This document shows, piece by piece, positions 1-9,922 of a stretch of DNA of 64,000 nucleotides (position 1 is the first letter of the stretch; each line of letters starts with the position of its first letter). The notes under the pieces are model-generated. The model had not been told where the DNA came from. It searched no databases and saw only the letters and a list, made by a program, of their open reading frames with translations. This stretch comes from Portulaca oleracea (Eukaryota > Streptophyta > Magnoliopsida > Caryophyllales > Portulacaceae), in the NCBI GenBank assembly GCA_029582165.1, contig CM055870.1:3311332-3375331 (forward strand), read 5' to 3'. A program made the translations under genes and the position numbers.

Positions 1-1439
1 GCCGATTCTGATGGTTGGTATTCTTTGTTCCGGTACAACGAAATATTGAACCTCAATTCAGGGTTTTCTTCCAAGTCCCTCAAGAACTCTTCATACTCAT
101 TCTCCGCCTTATCTTGCTCACCTCGGCCGCCTCTAGCAGTGGTCTCTTCAACCTCCATGTTAAGCGACTTAAGCTTCCAAGCACGCGGCTTTCCACGCTT
201 TCTCTGACGCTTTTCTTCATAGCTCTTTTTGATCAAGATTACCTCCGGGAGGACAAGGCCCCTGTATTTATCCAATTCACAGTCATTGAAATTAGCCCCG
301 TAGAGATCATATCCAAGGGCATAATCCCCGGGACTCAGCAGGTGTCCCAAGTGCGTCCTGATGTTGAACATTGTATCGTTTCTTCCAAAATCTGATACAC
401 GGGCAACTTGTACATCAGCCAAACTGTATCTTGACCCGGAAACATTAACTTCCGCAGACACGTTATCCACATCTAGCACAATGTATTCCACAAGCCGCCT
501 GCTAGACAGCAGGCACTGGAAAGGTGTTCTCCAGTATTGGTCGGCATCCAAGAAACAATATCTCAAAGTGTTGGGATCCATCAACATTATGTTGTTGCTT
601 ATTTTTGTGCAGATCACAAGAGGACCTAAATTCCCCAGACTGATGGCCACTTTTGGCGGCAGACATACGAGATCCTCTCTACAGATGGGGCAAATCTCGA
701 CAGAGAAAGTATATTTGTAGTTGTAAGTATTGCTCTTTGAATCTTGAGAAACAAGCTCTTTGTCATTTCTACTCCTGACAGGCGCAACTTTACCCACAAA
801 CTCCAAAAACTTCACACCATGACTTCTGTTAGAGAAGAAGAAATCAATACCATGATCCAACTGCTTAATTCTGATTGCTTGAGACGCTGCATCGTGCTTA
901 AGAATAAGTTGCTCCAGATAAAAGAAAGTCCGCCTGTGAGGGACGTGCTGCCTAAGTTGAACTGCTGCCACCCAATGATCTGGATTTGCCTGAAGCCTAG
1001 AACAATGGTCACACATTTGATGATGCACCACATACTCAACAATATATGCTTGCTCTAATACTGCCCCATGAAGAACTTCCTTCTGAATTCTGAGTTTAAC
1101 CTTGATCCGCTTTGAATGCGGCTCAGTCCACACAAACTCAGCATGCACCAAGGTGACTTTTGCTTTATCCAAGTTGAGCCTCTTCAAGCAGAATGTTAAG
1201 AGTTCCTTAGACTCTAAATCGGCTCTAATCCGAGTCTTGGGAGGCTGCAAGTATGTCTCACAATCTGGGCAAAATAACACAGTTACATGCTTCAACAATC
1301 CTTCAGTGATGTCAACTTCTGACCGCAAACACTTGACGCACATATTGGCAGCATTTGGTTGCATAGGGATGCCACATTTGCAGCAAAGAACACTGCCAAT
1401 CGTCTGATGCACAACAAACATTCCAGATTCCTGGGCCAT
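1..1439 (-). CDS. NMD3: 60S ribosomal subunit export adaptor NMD3 (3' end cut by window edge)
   Basis: The product bridges the pre-60S ribosomal subunit to the exportin CRM1/XPO1 and so carries it out of the nucleus. One uninterrupted minus-strand frame gives 479 codons and runs off the left edge without a stop. Plant NMD3 is a little over 500 residues, so roughly 30-40 C-terminal residues are probably missing. Near the N terminus are the family's zinc-binding CxxC pairs: C19-x2-C22, C34-x2-C37 and a CPDC pair at about residues 56-59. The body matches NMD3 throughout, including an acidic, Glu-rich tail typical of the shuttling region. The start chosen is the first ATG after a leader splice acceptor and it opens with MAQESGMF. 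No frame break or intron is seen in the coding part. Identification rests on recalled family resemblance and is strong. Confidence 0.95.
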   Translation of the reverse strand, partial: MAQESGMFVVHQTIGSVLCCKCGIPMQPNAANMCVKCLRSEVDITEGLLKHVTVLFCPDCETYLQPPKTRIRADLESKELLTFCLKRLNLDKAKVTLVHAEFVWTEPHSKRIKVKLRIQKEVLHGAVLEQAYIVEYVVHHQMCDHCSRLQANPDHWVAAVQLRQHVPHRRTFFYLEQLILKHDAASQAIRIKQLDHGIDFFFSNRSHGVKFLEFVGKVAPVRSRNDKELVSQDSKSNTYNYKYTFSVEICPICREDLVCLPPKVAISLGNLGPLVICTKISNNIMLMDPNTLRYCFLDADQYWRTPFQCLLSSRRLVEYIVLDVDNVSAEVNVSGSRYSLADVQVARVSDFGRNDTMFNIRTHLGHLLSPGDYALGYDLYGANFNDCELDKYRGLVLPEVILIKKSYEEKRQRKRGKPRAWKLKSLNMEVEETTARGGRGEQDKAENEYEEFLRDLEENPELRFNISLYRNKEYQPSES

Positions 1440-1930
1440 TTCTGACAAGTAGTAATCTGGATGAGAAAGCAATACACCAGATACAGTTATTATGAAATAT
1501 CAACTACGCAATCAAATCAATGGCTAGGAATACTTTTGATTGAAAGCTACTACACATAATATTCATCCATATCAGAAATGAAGGAAGAAGACAAGATGTC
1601 CTATTGCTCTAACACAGACATCAATTGATGTCGATTATCACAAAGAACAGAGAAACGATAGGGCACAAAACATCAACCAAGTCAAAGAGTTCTGAATCAA
1701 TTAAAAATGAAAAAACGAGAGCCAAACAAACAGAAATAAATCAAAAAGAAAGCAAAAACAATCATAAATAAAATCAAGCTTAAGATAAATGGGATGAGAT
1801 AGAAAGAAAGAGGAATACCAGGAGATGAATGGGGAATTCAACAGAGAAAGAGGGAGTTTGGGCGGAAAGCGGTTGATGGTGGTCGGCGGTAGGGTTTGAA
1901 ATGCCGGTGAACGAAGGAAGGGGTTTAGGA
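1440..1930 (-). other. NMD3 5' leader with an intron (about 1457-1818)
   Basis: On the minus strand a donor (CTG|GTATTCC, exon ending at 1819) and a pyrimidine-rich acceptor (TCATCCAG, exon resuming at 1456) bound a 362-bp intron wholly upstream of the NMD3 ATG. The leader exons are short and purine/GC mixed. This is inferred from splice signals only; no transcript was available. Confidence 0.6.
1890..1897 (-). promoter_or_regulatory. telo-box (AAACCCTA) in the NMD3 promoter/leader
   Basis: An exact AAACCCTA octamer lies on the coding strand about 450 bp upstream of the NMD3 ATG. Telo-boxes, often with TGGGCY site II elements, are typical of plant ribosome-biogenesis and translation genes. 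A TTGGGC on the same strand lies further out, near 1992-1997. The fit to NMD3 function is good, but activity is inferred. Confidence 0.5.
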
Positions 1931-2001
1931 TTTTATTTGAGGAGAAGAGGTTGACGCGTCATGATTTTCGTCAAAAAAACTCCACCCAGAAAGCCCAATA
2001 C

Positions 2002-2141
2002 GCCGATTTTACAACTGTTGGATCAAATTTTGGGCTCTTTTGAAATCCAACACAATATCCAAACATACTGACTGCTCAATGTCTATGCCGATTTTACGAC
2101 TGTTGGATCAAATTTTTGGGCTCTTCTGAAATCCAACACAA
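2002..2141. repeat. two-copy direct repeat, about 54 bp, period 85
   Basis: Copies at 2002-2055 and 2087-2141 differ by only a few bases; both start GCCGATTTTAC and end CCAACACAA. They sit in the spacer upstream of NMD3, outside any coding frame. Confidence 0.85.
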
Positions 2142-3230
2142 GCCTATATGTTTTTATCAAATTTTAATAAAAAAAAAAACACATCATTGTAAGCTACTTC
2201 TTAAGCCCAACACCAGAGAGCAATTTATCATAAAAACAAAGTTGAGGGAAATGAAAATATTGTTGATGGGAGTCCATTTTTTGTTTAAATTTTAGTAAAA
2301 TAAGGTTAGAGGGAAATGAAATTATTGCTGGTGGGGTGAATTTTTTCTGTGGGAGATGGGAGGAAGTGTTAAATTTTAAATTAGAGGGAAATTAAATGCT
2401 AGTATATTATTAGTTATTCTATGTTGTGGGGAGATATTCCGGTAGCTTTATAAATAAATATTAATTAATTGTTTGTGGTAACGAAATAATTAATAAGTTA
2501 ATGAATATTATAAAATAAAAATAAAAAGAAAGAAATAATTGTGTCCACCTTTCTTAATAGTGTGTGTTTATGTGTACATGAGCTTGAGTTGGATGACTAA
2601 GCTTATCATGCTATCATGATAACAAATTATATTTACATATATAATAAAGTGATAAATTAGTACTGTAAATAATAAAAGGAAAAAGGAAATTTCTTTTTAA
2701 TTATATTCAATATTTTGTGCCCCCCCTCCCCCCTTTTTGGGATGTAGCAAAGCAATTGTGAAGCTTTGAGAATTGAGATCAAATCTATTTCAGGCTATAG
2801 AGTTCTTAAGTCCCAGTAATAAACAATATATTGAAATATGCCAATAGCATTAAAATTTTCTAGTTCCCAACTACAATGCTTGAAACAAATTTCTTAATAC
2901 TAGTAAATGTCTTTGGTAATTAGAGGTAAAGTAACCTTTTAAGGTTATATTAAATATCACAGCACCACCATATATTAAATATATTTAACACAAAATACAT
3001 CCCATGTTATATTTCACAAGAAAGAAATACCTACTCCTGTCATTAATGTGAAAACACAACTGTGAGTTTCTTGCTCAATGTCCCACACGCAATTGCAAAG
3101 TATAAAACACACACAAGATCACAAGTATATAGAAAAAAAAGGGGGGGAAGCCAAAAAATAATAATAAAAATGGTGGGGTATAGAATGAAAATAATGAGGA
3201 AAAAAAAAAGTAAAAAACGAAAAACAGAAC
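2142..3230. other. AT-rich spacer with no gene seen
   Basis: It holds a degenerate repeated motif (GAGGGAAATGAAA-like, about 2231-2400), homopolymer runs including C and T tracts near 2720, and a T-rich tract (read on the minus strand) at 3190-3230 that serves the tRNA gene. No convincing coding frame. Confidence 0.6.
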
Positions 3231-3301
3231 TGCACCAGCCGGGAATCGAACCCGGGTCTGTACCGTGGCAGGGTACTATTCTACCACTAGACCACTGGTG
3301 C
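3231..3301 (-). tRNA. trnG-GCC: tRNA-Gly (anticodon GCC)
   Basis: This 71-nt minus-strand sequence folds as a full cloverleaf. It has a seven-pair acceptor stem (GCACCAG with CTGGTGC plus discriminator A), a D arm with AGTGGTAGA, an anticodon stem GTACC/GGTAC around loop CTGCCAC, and a T arm CCGGG-TTCGATT-CCCGG. The anticodon GCC is complementary to 3267-3269. No intron and no encoded CCA, as expected for a nuclear gene. Internal A and B boxes are intact. Downstream is a T-rich Pol III stop, and the base context just upstream is CAACAATTA, matching the CAA start motif of plant tRNA genes. Confidence 0.97.
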
Positions 3302-4087
3302 TAATTGTTGGTCACAACCTCCTCTTAATTTATTTAATACGGTCATTAATGGTAATCTCATATCATTATACTTGCAATGTTGGATCAATGTTAAGTGAAT
3401 TAAACATTATTAGGTGGAACAATGCTAAACCCAATTCTCAATTAGTAAAGTTTCACCTTGACTTTCAGTTAAATCTCAAACAGTCAATTACTATTTCACA
3501 TGGGGAAACAAACAGAAAACATCAAAAACTAAAATACAAAATGTCAGAACCTAACAAGAAGGGTGAGTGAAGGGTCTGCTATCCTCCTTTATTTGTCAAT
3601 ACTCAATAGGAATGGGAGCATGAAACAATTACAAAACAATTGATAGTCCACTATAAATTACAAAATGTATTACATGAAACTGAAAAGGATATTGAGCCTC
3701 ACAAAATGACCCTGGGAAATGGGAATACATCAAAAGACATTACTATGTCAATATGCTACATCCCAATTTACAAATATACACCCTTGCAGAAGCACCCGAC
3801 TTTGGATACATCCTCGATCCTTGCCTCCATACTCATAAATCCTGTCAACGAAAAGAATCCACAAATCAGCGCTCTGCAAGCTTCGATGCTTGTTTACGAA
3901 AGATCTTCCCACAACTTGAGTTCTACACAGCAATTACAAATCTGCGCAAATCAACAGGAATTACACCATTTCTGATCAAGAGCCACTCTTAGAATAGACT
4001 TAGTTTTAGTGTTGACCAAAAAAGAGTTCAGTTTAAGAAAACTTTAGACCCCAAAAACAAGGGAAGGAAAAAAAAAAGAGTTATAGC
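3302..4087. other. spacer, possibly distal 3' region of the minus-strand PPR gene
   Basis: The base composition is moderate rather than strongly AT-rich. A 61-codon frame on the minus strand (3748-3933) resembles nothing I recognise. It could be untranslated 3' sequence of the upstream PPR gene or a relic. Nothing here can be called a gene. Confidence 0.4.
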
Positions 4088-4089
4088 CT

Positions 4090-4555
4090 TACAGTTTGAT
4101 CTGTGGTCTCAGAACTCCACTTCAAAGGAATCCTGAGAGGCGGCCTCCTTTGTATTTGTAGGGCCGCGAGTAAATTACTTCCTCTTCTCAATTGAATCCA
4201 GAATAGTAGCAGTGAGAAAAGGCAGACAATTTTCAGCGAGGATCCCTCTGCCCATAGTCCTCCACTCCTCGTCCTCCTTGTCAGCAATGTCATCAGCAAA
4301 ATTTGACATTTCACGGAGGAAGCACAGGGTCTGTAGCTTCAGCAGAATGTCCACCAAGCCATGAATCCAAACAAGAGCTGACTTCATGAGAACTTTTAGC
4401 CATATGGCCTCATCTTCCATTAAGATGGTTACAAAGAAGGCAGAATTCTCGGCAAGATGATTGGCACACTGAGAAAATATACCTTGAACACTTCAGGAAT
4501 CTTCTTCACCATCTAGATTGTACTTGTTTGTGGTAGAATCAAACCATGCTTTAAG
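4090..4555 (-). pseudogene. broken partial copy of a DUF1336 (EDR2-C family) gene
   Basis: This stretch aligns by eye with about 22989-23515 of the intact DUF1336 gene in the same orientation. Shared landmarks are the exon-2 peptide AWFDSTT...DGEED, the exon-3 peptide DSIEKRK, the run CTTCTCAATTGAATCCA, and the position of the exon-3 donor. The relationship seems to include the short intron between exons 2 and 3, so this looks like a DNA-level duplication rather than a retrocopy. Frame shifts and stops break it, and exon 1 and everything after exon 3 are absent. It lies just downstream of the PPR stop codon and may be carried in that gene's 3' untranslated region. Confidence 0.75.
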
Positions 4556-4708
4556 TTTCACTATGCTTAAAGTAAAACTTAGATCATCAACGAAATACAA
4601 GCATACCACGAAACCTCGATAAGCATAACAATCACAGCATATGAGATAACTCAAGGAGGTAGAAGCATGAAAAGTTGGTCCATTAGCCACAAAAAATGCC
4701 ACTCAATG

Positions 4709-6955
4709 TCAACTGTTGCCCCTCTCATTGGCCTCATCAAGAAGGGATTTCTCAATTGCCTCATCACAAAGATCAAGAGCGACTCCCATGTTCCCTTCAT
4801 CGAAGTTTTTATCCATAAAGAAGTTGTATACTTCTTGATCAGCAGTGTATCCCTTCCTCCTCATCTCGTCAAAGATTTCCTTAGCCTCTATATACTTCTT
4901 CCTCTTGAGAAGACCCCTGATAAAAACATTATAGGAACTGATAGTCAGATCAAAACCTTTTTCAACCATCTCTTTGTACAAATACCACGCTTCCTTCATG
5001 TTCCTAGCTTTGGTATGCCCCTTGATTAATATATTGTACGTGTTGCTGTCCGGTACCACATTCTGTGCACACATCTTACGATACATTTCCATTGTTACGC
5101 GCATGTTGTTTCTAATGCAATACTGCTTCAAAAGAGAATTATAGGTCGTTGCATTTGGTGTGAACCCTTTTGCTAACATCCATTTCAGCAGCTTCTCGCC
5201 ATCTTCCAACATCCCTGACAAAGAGAACCCATTCATCAACACATTAAATGTAACAACAGTGGGCTGCAGTCCTCGATCCAGCATCCTCCTCAAAAGCCCA
5301 TGGGCTGTAGAGATCTCCCCCATCTTACAATAAGCATCCATTAGCGTAGTATAAGTAATGGTGTCAGGATTAAACCCCGCCTTCTCCAAGTCCTCCACGA
5401 GCTTTATAGCTTCCTTTACATTCCCGGCTTTGCAGAGACCGTTGATTAGTACATTATATGTGCACACATTAAGTTCTAATCCCTTAGCGGAAATTTCATG
5501 CAACAGTTCATTCGCTGTATCAACCTCCCCTTGTTTGCAGAGGCCATCGGCAAGGGCAGTATAGGTGACAATATTTGGGGTTAGCCCGACTTTGATCATC
5601 TCATTGTGCCAAAAAAAGGCTTCTTTCATCTTACCTGCCTTGCAATAACCATCTATCAGCGTCGTATAAGTAACTTCATCTGGAGCTAATCCTCTGTCAA
5701 CCATTTGGTGGAAGAGATCGTCTGCTTCTACCATTTTTCCACATTGACAAAGCCCGTGTATTATAGCAGTGAATGTTACAAAATCAGGCAATACATTCAG
5801 TCTCTGCATTTCTTCGAAGAGCATGATAGCAGCAGCTACATTACCAGACTTACAGAAACCATCAATTATCGTCGTATAGACTACATTATCTGGTGGTATG
5901 TTCTGATCAATCATTTTCCTCAATATCCCTTGGGCTTCAGATACTTCACCAGATTTGCACAAGAGAAGAGCAATGCTGTTGTATGTAAATGCATTTGGCT
6001 TCAATCCTTTCATTGCCATTTCATTAACTAGCCTCAACACTTTTTCTAGGTCACCATTGTGGCAATAGCCGTTAATAACAGTACTGAAACTGACAACATC
6101 AGGAGTATAACCTCTCAATTCCATCTGCACTAACAACTGGTGAGCTTCTCTTACTTTTCCTAACTGACAGAGAATGTGGATTATTCTGTTATACGATTCA
6201 ATGTCCCAAAAAATGCCTGCATCAAGGAACTCACAAAATACCCTGAATGCTTCCTTTGTATCCAATTTATTGGAAAGGTGAGAAAGAAGTATCTTACACG
6301 AGTCCGCAGAAATCAGCAAACCATAACTCAACATCTTCTCAAAAAACCTTCTTGCTTCCGTAGGAAGGCCAACTTCAACAAGGACTTCAAAGAATAGATC
6401 AAAAACATGAGGATCCGAACCCCATTCCTTGTAAGTGTAGATCAATTCCTCAACAAAACAAGAAAAAGAATCACTAATATCTAAATTTGGTTTCCCCCAA
6501 AAATCATAAATAAGATCATGAGCCATCTCTATATCCTTTGAAGAAAATGCAATATGAATGACAATACTCCGAACCTCTAATGAAGGTTCTCTGTGAAGAC
6601 ATGCCCATTTGTAGAAGTCCAACACGAGTTTGTAATCAGTCTTGATATTCATAAAAACCCAAACGATGTGGTCCAGCCTGAATTTGGACACGAAAGGCTT
6701 CAGAATGTGCCCTAGTGTCTCAGATCGCCGTTGCTTTATGGTGCTGGAAATGTATTGCACAATTTCAGAGTCCCTGATGGTTGGTTTTCGAGGTGAATAA
6801 TCAGGAAATGGTCTCTTATTACTTGAGTAGAAAGCCCCAGGGTTTCTACTCCAACCTCTATCCTTGAATAATTTGAACAGAAAACAACCCAATAAACCAT
6901 TCTGAGACACGCGTTTAGAATAGCCATTTGACAAGCAGATGGCACCTCTCTTCAT
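4709..6955 (-). CDS. P-class pentatricopeptide repeat protein (At1g05670-like), likely organellar
   Basis: A single exon codes for 748 residues. After a basic N-terminal region that could be an organelle-targeting peptide, the protein is built from about 15 tandem 35-residue PPR units, most clearly from residue 210 on, with recurring VTYTTLIDGYCKAG and PDxVTY patterns. PPR proteins bind organellar RNA, each repeat helping to read one base, and act in processing, stability or translation. There is no E, DYW or SMR tail, so it is of the P class. Length and sequence order match Arabidopsis At1g05670 as I recall it (741 residues). ATG at 6955 is the first after a leader splice site and opens MKRGAICLS. 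Its RNA target cannot be told from sequence. Confidence 0.93.
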   Translation of the reverse strand: MKRGAICLSNGYSKRVSQNGLLGCFLFKLFKDRGWSRNPGAFYSSNKRPFPDYSPRKPTIRDSEIVQYISSTIKQRRSETLGHILKPFVSKFRLDHIVWVFMNIKTDYKLVLDFYKWACLHREPSLEVRSIVIHIAFSSKDIEMAHDLIYDFWGKPNLDISDSFSCFVEELIYTYKEWGSDPHVFDLFFEVLVEVGLPTEARRFFEKMLSYGLLISADSCKILLSHLSNKLDTKEAFRVFCEFLDAGIFWDIESYNRIIHILCQLGKVREAHQLLVQMELRGYTPDVVSFSTVINGYCHNGDLEKVLRLVNEMAMKGLKPNAFTYNSIALLLCKSGEVSEAQGILRKMIDQNIPPDNVVYTTIIDGFCKSGNVAAAIMLFEEMQRLNVLPDFVTFTAIIHGLCQCGKMVEADDLFHQMVDRGLAPDEVTYTTLIDGYCKAGKMKEAFFWHNEMIKVGLTPNIVTYTALADGLCKQGEVDTANELLHEISAKGLELNVCTYNVLINGLCKAGNVKEAIKLVEDLEKAGFNPDTITYTTLMDAYCKMGEISTAHGLLRRMLDRGLQPTVVTFNVLMNGFSLSGMLEDGEKLLKWMLAKGFTPNATTYNSLLKQYCIRNNMRVTMEMYRKMCAQNVVPDSNTYNILIKGHTKARNMKEAWYLYKEMVEKGFDLTISSYNVFIRGLLKRKKYIEAKEIFDEMRRKGYTADQEVYNFFMDKNFDEGNMGVALDLCDEAIEKSLLDEANERGNS

Positions 6956-7059
6956 TTCTGTGGAAAAGATCCATCAAAGCAGATTGAGAGAACCCCAGGG
7001 TAATGCAACAGTAACTTCAAATGCCCTAACTAGGCAAGGCATCAGCATCAGCTCCTTGC

Positions 7060-7773
7060 CTGTAAAACATACATAAATGAATGGTTACTAAGGTGTCTTC
7101 AACTGCAACAGGGTTCATAGTAGAGCCGCCTTATTCATAAGAAGACTCACACTTAATTGTTTTTCATGCTACATTGTAAGATAATACAATCAATTATCTC
7201 AATCTCCTTAGTTTTTTCGTTTAGTTCGAAGATAATTACACCCTAAATCCACTTTTTCCCATATCAGTGCACTGAATTACTGAGCAAATTGCAAAGTCGG
7301 TAAACAGCGGGGACCAAGCACTTCATTGGAAATTCATGAACTTTTTTCCTCTGAGTTCCAACACTAGTACTTTGTTTGGCCGAATCAACTCAATGCAATG
7401 CAAATCACCGCAGAAAGCAATTAAATTTCCCCACACAGTATACATCACATTGCATATAGCCAAGCAAAATAAAACGACAAGCACACACTATAAGAAGAAG
7501 AAAGCAGTAAAACACTAAAACCCACCCCACATAACACAAAACGAACTAAGTTTTCAGTGAGGCATTTTATCAAACACCTAGAGGGCGCCAGCACAAACCC
7601 AGAATACCCTCCAAACAAGGACTACCCAATAATGCAGATTGGAGAAGATCGAAACTTTACCATAAAAAACAACGCCGACGTAACATCTCTCATTGAAACA
7701 CACACAATAGCGTAGCAAAGCGAACAGATTTCAAATATGAGATCAAACGAGTGAAGAAGCATGAGGGTTTTAC
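7060..7773 (-). other. intron in the 5' leader of the PPR gene
   Basis: A CCAG|GTAAAACC donor (leader exon ending at 7774) and a TTTTACAG acceptor (leader resuming at 7059) bound a 714-bp intron, ending about 100 nt upstream of the PPR ATG. The leader exon would lie at about 7774-7920. Inferred from splice signals only. Confidence 0.55.
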
Positions 7774-8093
7774 CTGGCAGTGAAGAAACGAAGAAGATGT
7801 CAGAATGATAGAGATGAGAAGAAAGCAAGCAGTTAACAATGGAGTCGTAGGGGAGAGGATGAATGGAGCAGCTATGAACTACTGGGTTTGGTTCCCTTGT
7901 TCTTCCTCCATGAATTTTTGTTGAATCAAATCGATGAAAGAAATACCAGACGCGGGGAGGAAGAGGAAGTGAGACGAGAATATTGGGTCTTTTTTATGTT
8001 TTAGCCCAATGGATTATTAACGGTGCCTTCTTTAGTTTTTGGGGCCCAATGGATTTAACAAGTTAATTTTTATTTATGTTTTTTTTTACAAAT

Positions 8094-8303
8094 GGTGCGT
8101 TTGGTTGTTTTCCAGGAAAGACTTTCCCAGAAAAACTTTTCCGGGAAAGACTTTCCCAAGCCCTCCCTTGGGAAACTTTTTACTAGGTTTGTGAGGGAAA
8201 TTATGGGTCCCACATCAAAACTTTCCCGGGAAAGTTTCTCAACCAAACATGGGTAAGTTTTTCAACTTGGAAAAGTTGAGAAACTTTCTCAACCAAACGC
8301 CCC
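8094..8303. mobile_element. Tourist-like (PIF/Harbinger-type) MITE, degraded
   Basis: About 210 bp starting GGTGCGTTTGGTTG and ending with the imperfect complement CAACCAAACGCCCC. The interior is dense in short palindromes such as CTTTCCCGGGAAAG. It resembles the elements at 58779-59034 and near 12110-12207. No coding capacity. The target duplication is unclear. Confidence 0.6.
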
Positions 8304-8715
8304 TTATCTAACTTCATTGAAAAAAAAAGTCATTATAAATTGTCAAAATAAATGAAAATTTCTGTCAATATATTCAAATTTGTTACACACATATATAATC
8401 TTGCATGGGGCGTTGGTTAGGTAGTAACAACTTTCAATGGATGTGAAAAAGGTCATAAGTTTAGTCCGTTCAAAAACATTCTACTCTTAATTGGTACCTA
8501 GTTATTCTAAAAATTCATCTATTAGAAAACTGAACTTGTTTAAATTGGATGTGAATGATATAAATCCTCAATGATATAGGTAAGCCAACATAAATATTCC
8601 AAGGTGTATCATATAATGTAGTTCATTTATAGTCCTAGTATGAATCTGAATGATTCCCTTGATAAGGAACCCATGACATATTTTTAAAGAGTTTATAATA
8701 TGTGCTTAGGTTCCT

Positions 8716-8760
<45 letters not shown>

Positions 8761-9140
8761 TTAGGAAGATGGCAGAGGTTTATAGTATTGTACTGTATTT
8801 TTATATATCCCCTTTATTTGAGAAATCATTTTGAGAATTTTTACTATTATAACTGTTTATCGACAAACCCAAATTTGAAATAAAATTATGGATTTTATGT
8901 GTATTTGATAAATATAATACTACAGTGAACATTTCTAATTAGAAGATTTAAATTTGTTTCATTAACATAACACTGTCAGCATATAAATACGGTAGTACAA
9001 TGAGACTTGAACACGGAATTGAAATGGCATTCTATCTTTTATTATTTTCAAAGTTTGAGCACAATAACTAACAAAGTACATACATCTATATCATGTAATA
9101 TGAGACTAACAACCAATTCAGGAATCTAAGGACATGAAAA
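8304..9140. other. AT-rich spacer containing an (AT)n tract
   Basis: No coding frame. A 40-bp (AT)20 microsatellite occupies 8719-8758. The last part probably includes the 3' untranslated region of the minus-strand peptide gene. Confidence 0.6.
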
Positions 9141-9844
9141 TCAAGAACCAATAAGAAAATGAGTTCCATTGTTGTAGGCTGGAGTAGCAGCACGAACAAG
9201 AAGAACAGGGGGACCGGGGCGAAGACACTCAGGAATACAAGGTGCACCGTCTACGAAATAACACCTGCATTCATCTTCAGGCTGACCACTTCCCTTTGAC
9301 ATACATGCTCCGATCACTTGCCCCACTCCGGTGTAGCATCTCTTGCATTTGCCTCCACACGCGTTCAAGTCCGGACAACCTCCCCCAGTTACTGCCACGA
9401 ACTCGCACGTTATCGTCGCTGCCGTGCTCCTCCCAATCACTGCACATTTTTTTATTATTATTGAAAGTCAATATAGGCCGAAGAAACACAAACAACGTAA
9501 AAAAAATAACAAAACAACTAACAAAAGAAAACAACATTATAGCAACCAATTTTGGTTCGAGTAAGGTTTGGGTCACTTTTTGGTTGTTCAAAACAGTTTT
9601 GGGTGGGGGTTATCATTGGATTCGAGTTAGGATTGGGTCATCCATTCGAATGCTGGTTCAGGTTTGACTTTGGCTTTTTAGTTCAGATTTCGAACTTCGA
9701 GTCAATTTTATCAGGTCTATTGAAGAGACAAATTTAAAATTATAACAAAGAAAGAACAAATATATGTAAGAAGGTGCAGGAGAAGAACGAACCTGATATA
9801 AGAACGAAGAATAGGATGAGAAGGCAACGGATGGAATTGTCCAT
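9141..9844 (-). CDS. secreted defensin-like cysteine-rich peptide (2 exons)
   Basis: Exon 1 (9844-9793) encodes a hydrophobic signal peptide, MDNSIRCLLILFFVLISG; exon 2 (9439-9141) encodes the mature peptide. The 353-bp intron has a CAG|GTTCG donor and a TGTGCAG acceptor, and the join gives 116 residues. The mature part has ten cysteines, including CGGKC (CxxxC) and CRC (CxC), the pair that defines the cysteine-stabilised alpha-beta fold of plant defensins and LCR/SCR-type signalling peptides. An intron just after the signal sequence is also usual for that family. An uncharged tail of about 30 residues after the last cysteine, ending in a possible N-glycosylation site (NNGT), is unusual. Defence or signalling is inferred; no close relative is recognised. 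The alternative is another class of cysteine-rich secreted peptide. Confidence 0.72.
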
Positions 9845-9914
9845 GGCTAGCTTTGATCGCAAAGTAACTATATTGAAGAGTGTGTTAAGTCTCACTCTTC
9901 ATTCATAAGGTAAG

Positions 9915-9922
9915 CTTTTATA
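9915..9922 (-). promoter_or_regulatory. TATA box of the defensin-like gene
   Basis: TATAAAAG on the coding strand, about 71-78 nt upstream of the ATG, the expected distance for a TATA promoter with a short leader. Confidence 0.6.

Noticed and set aside
8719..8758. Simple AT tract as a matrix-attachment or origin site
   Set aside because: A plain microsatellite; nothing supports a specific function.
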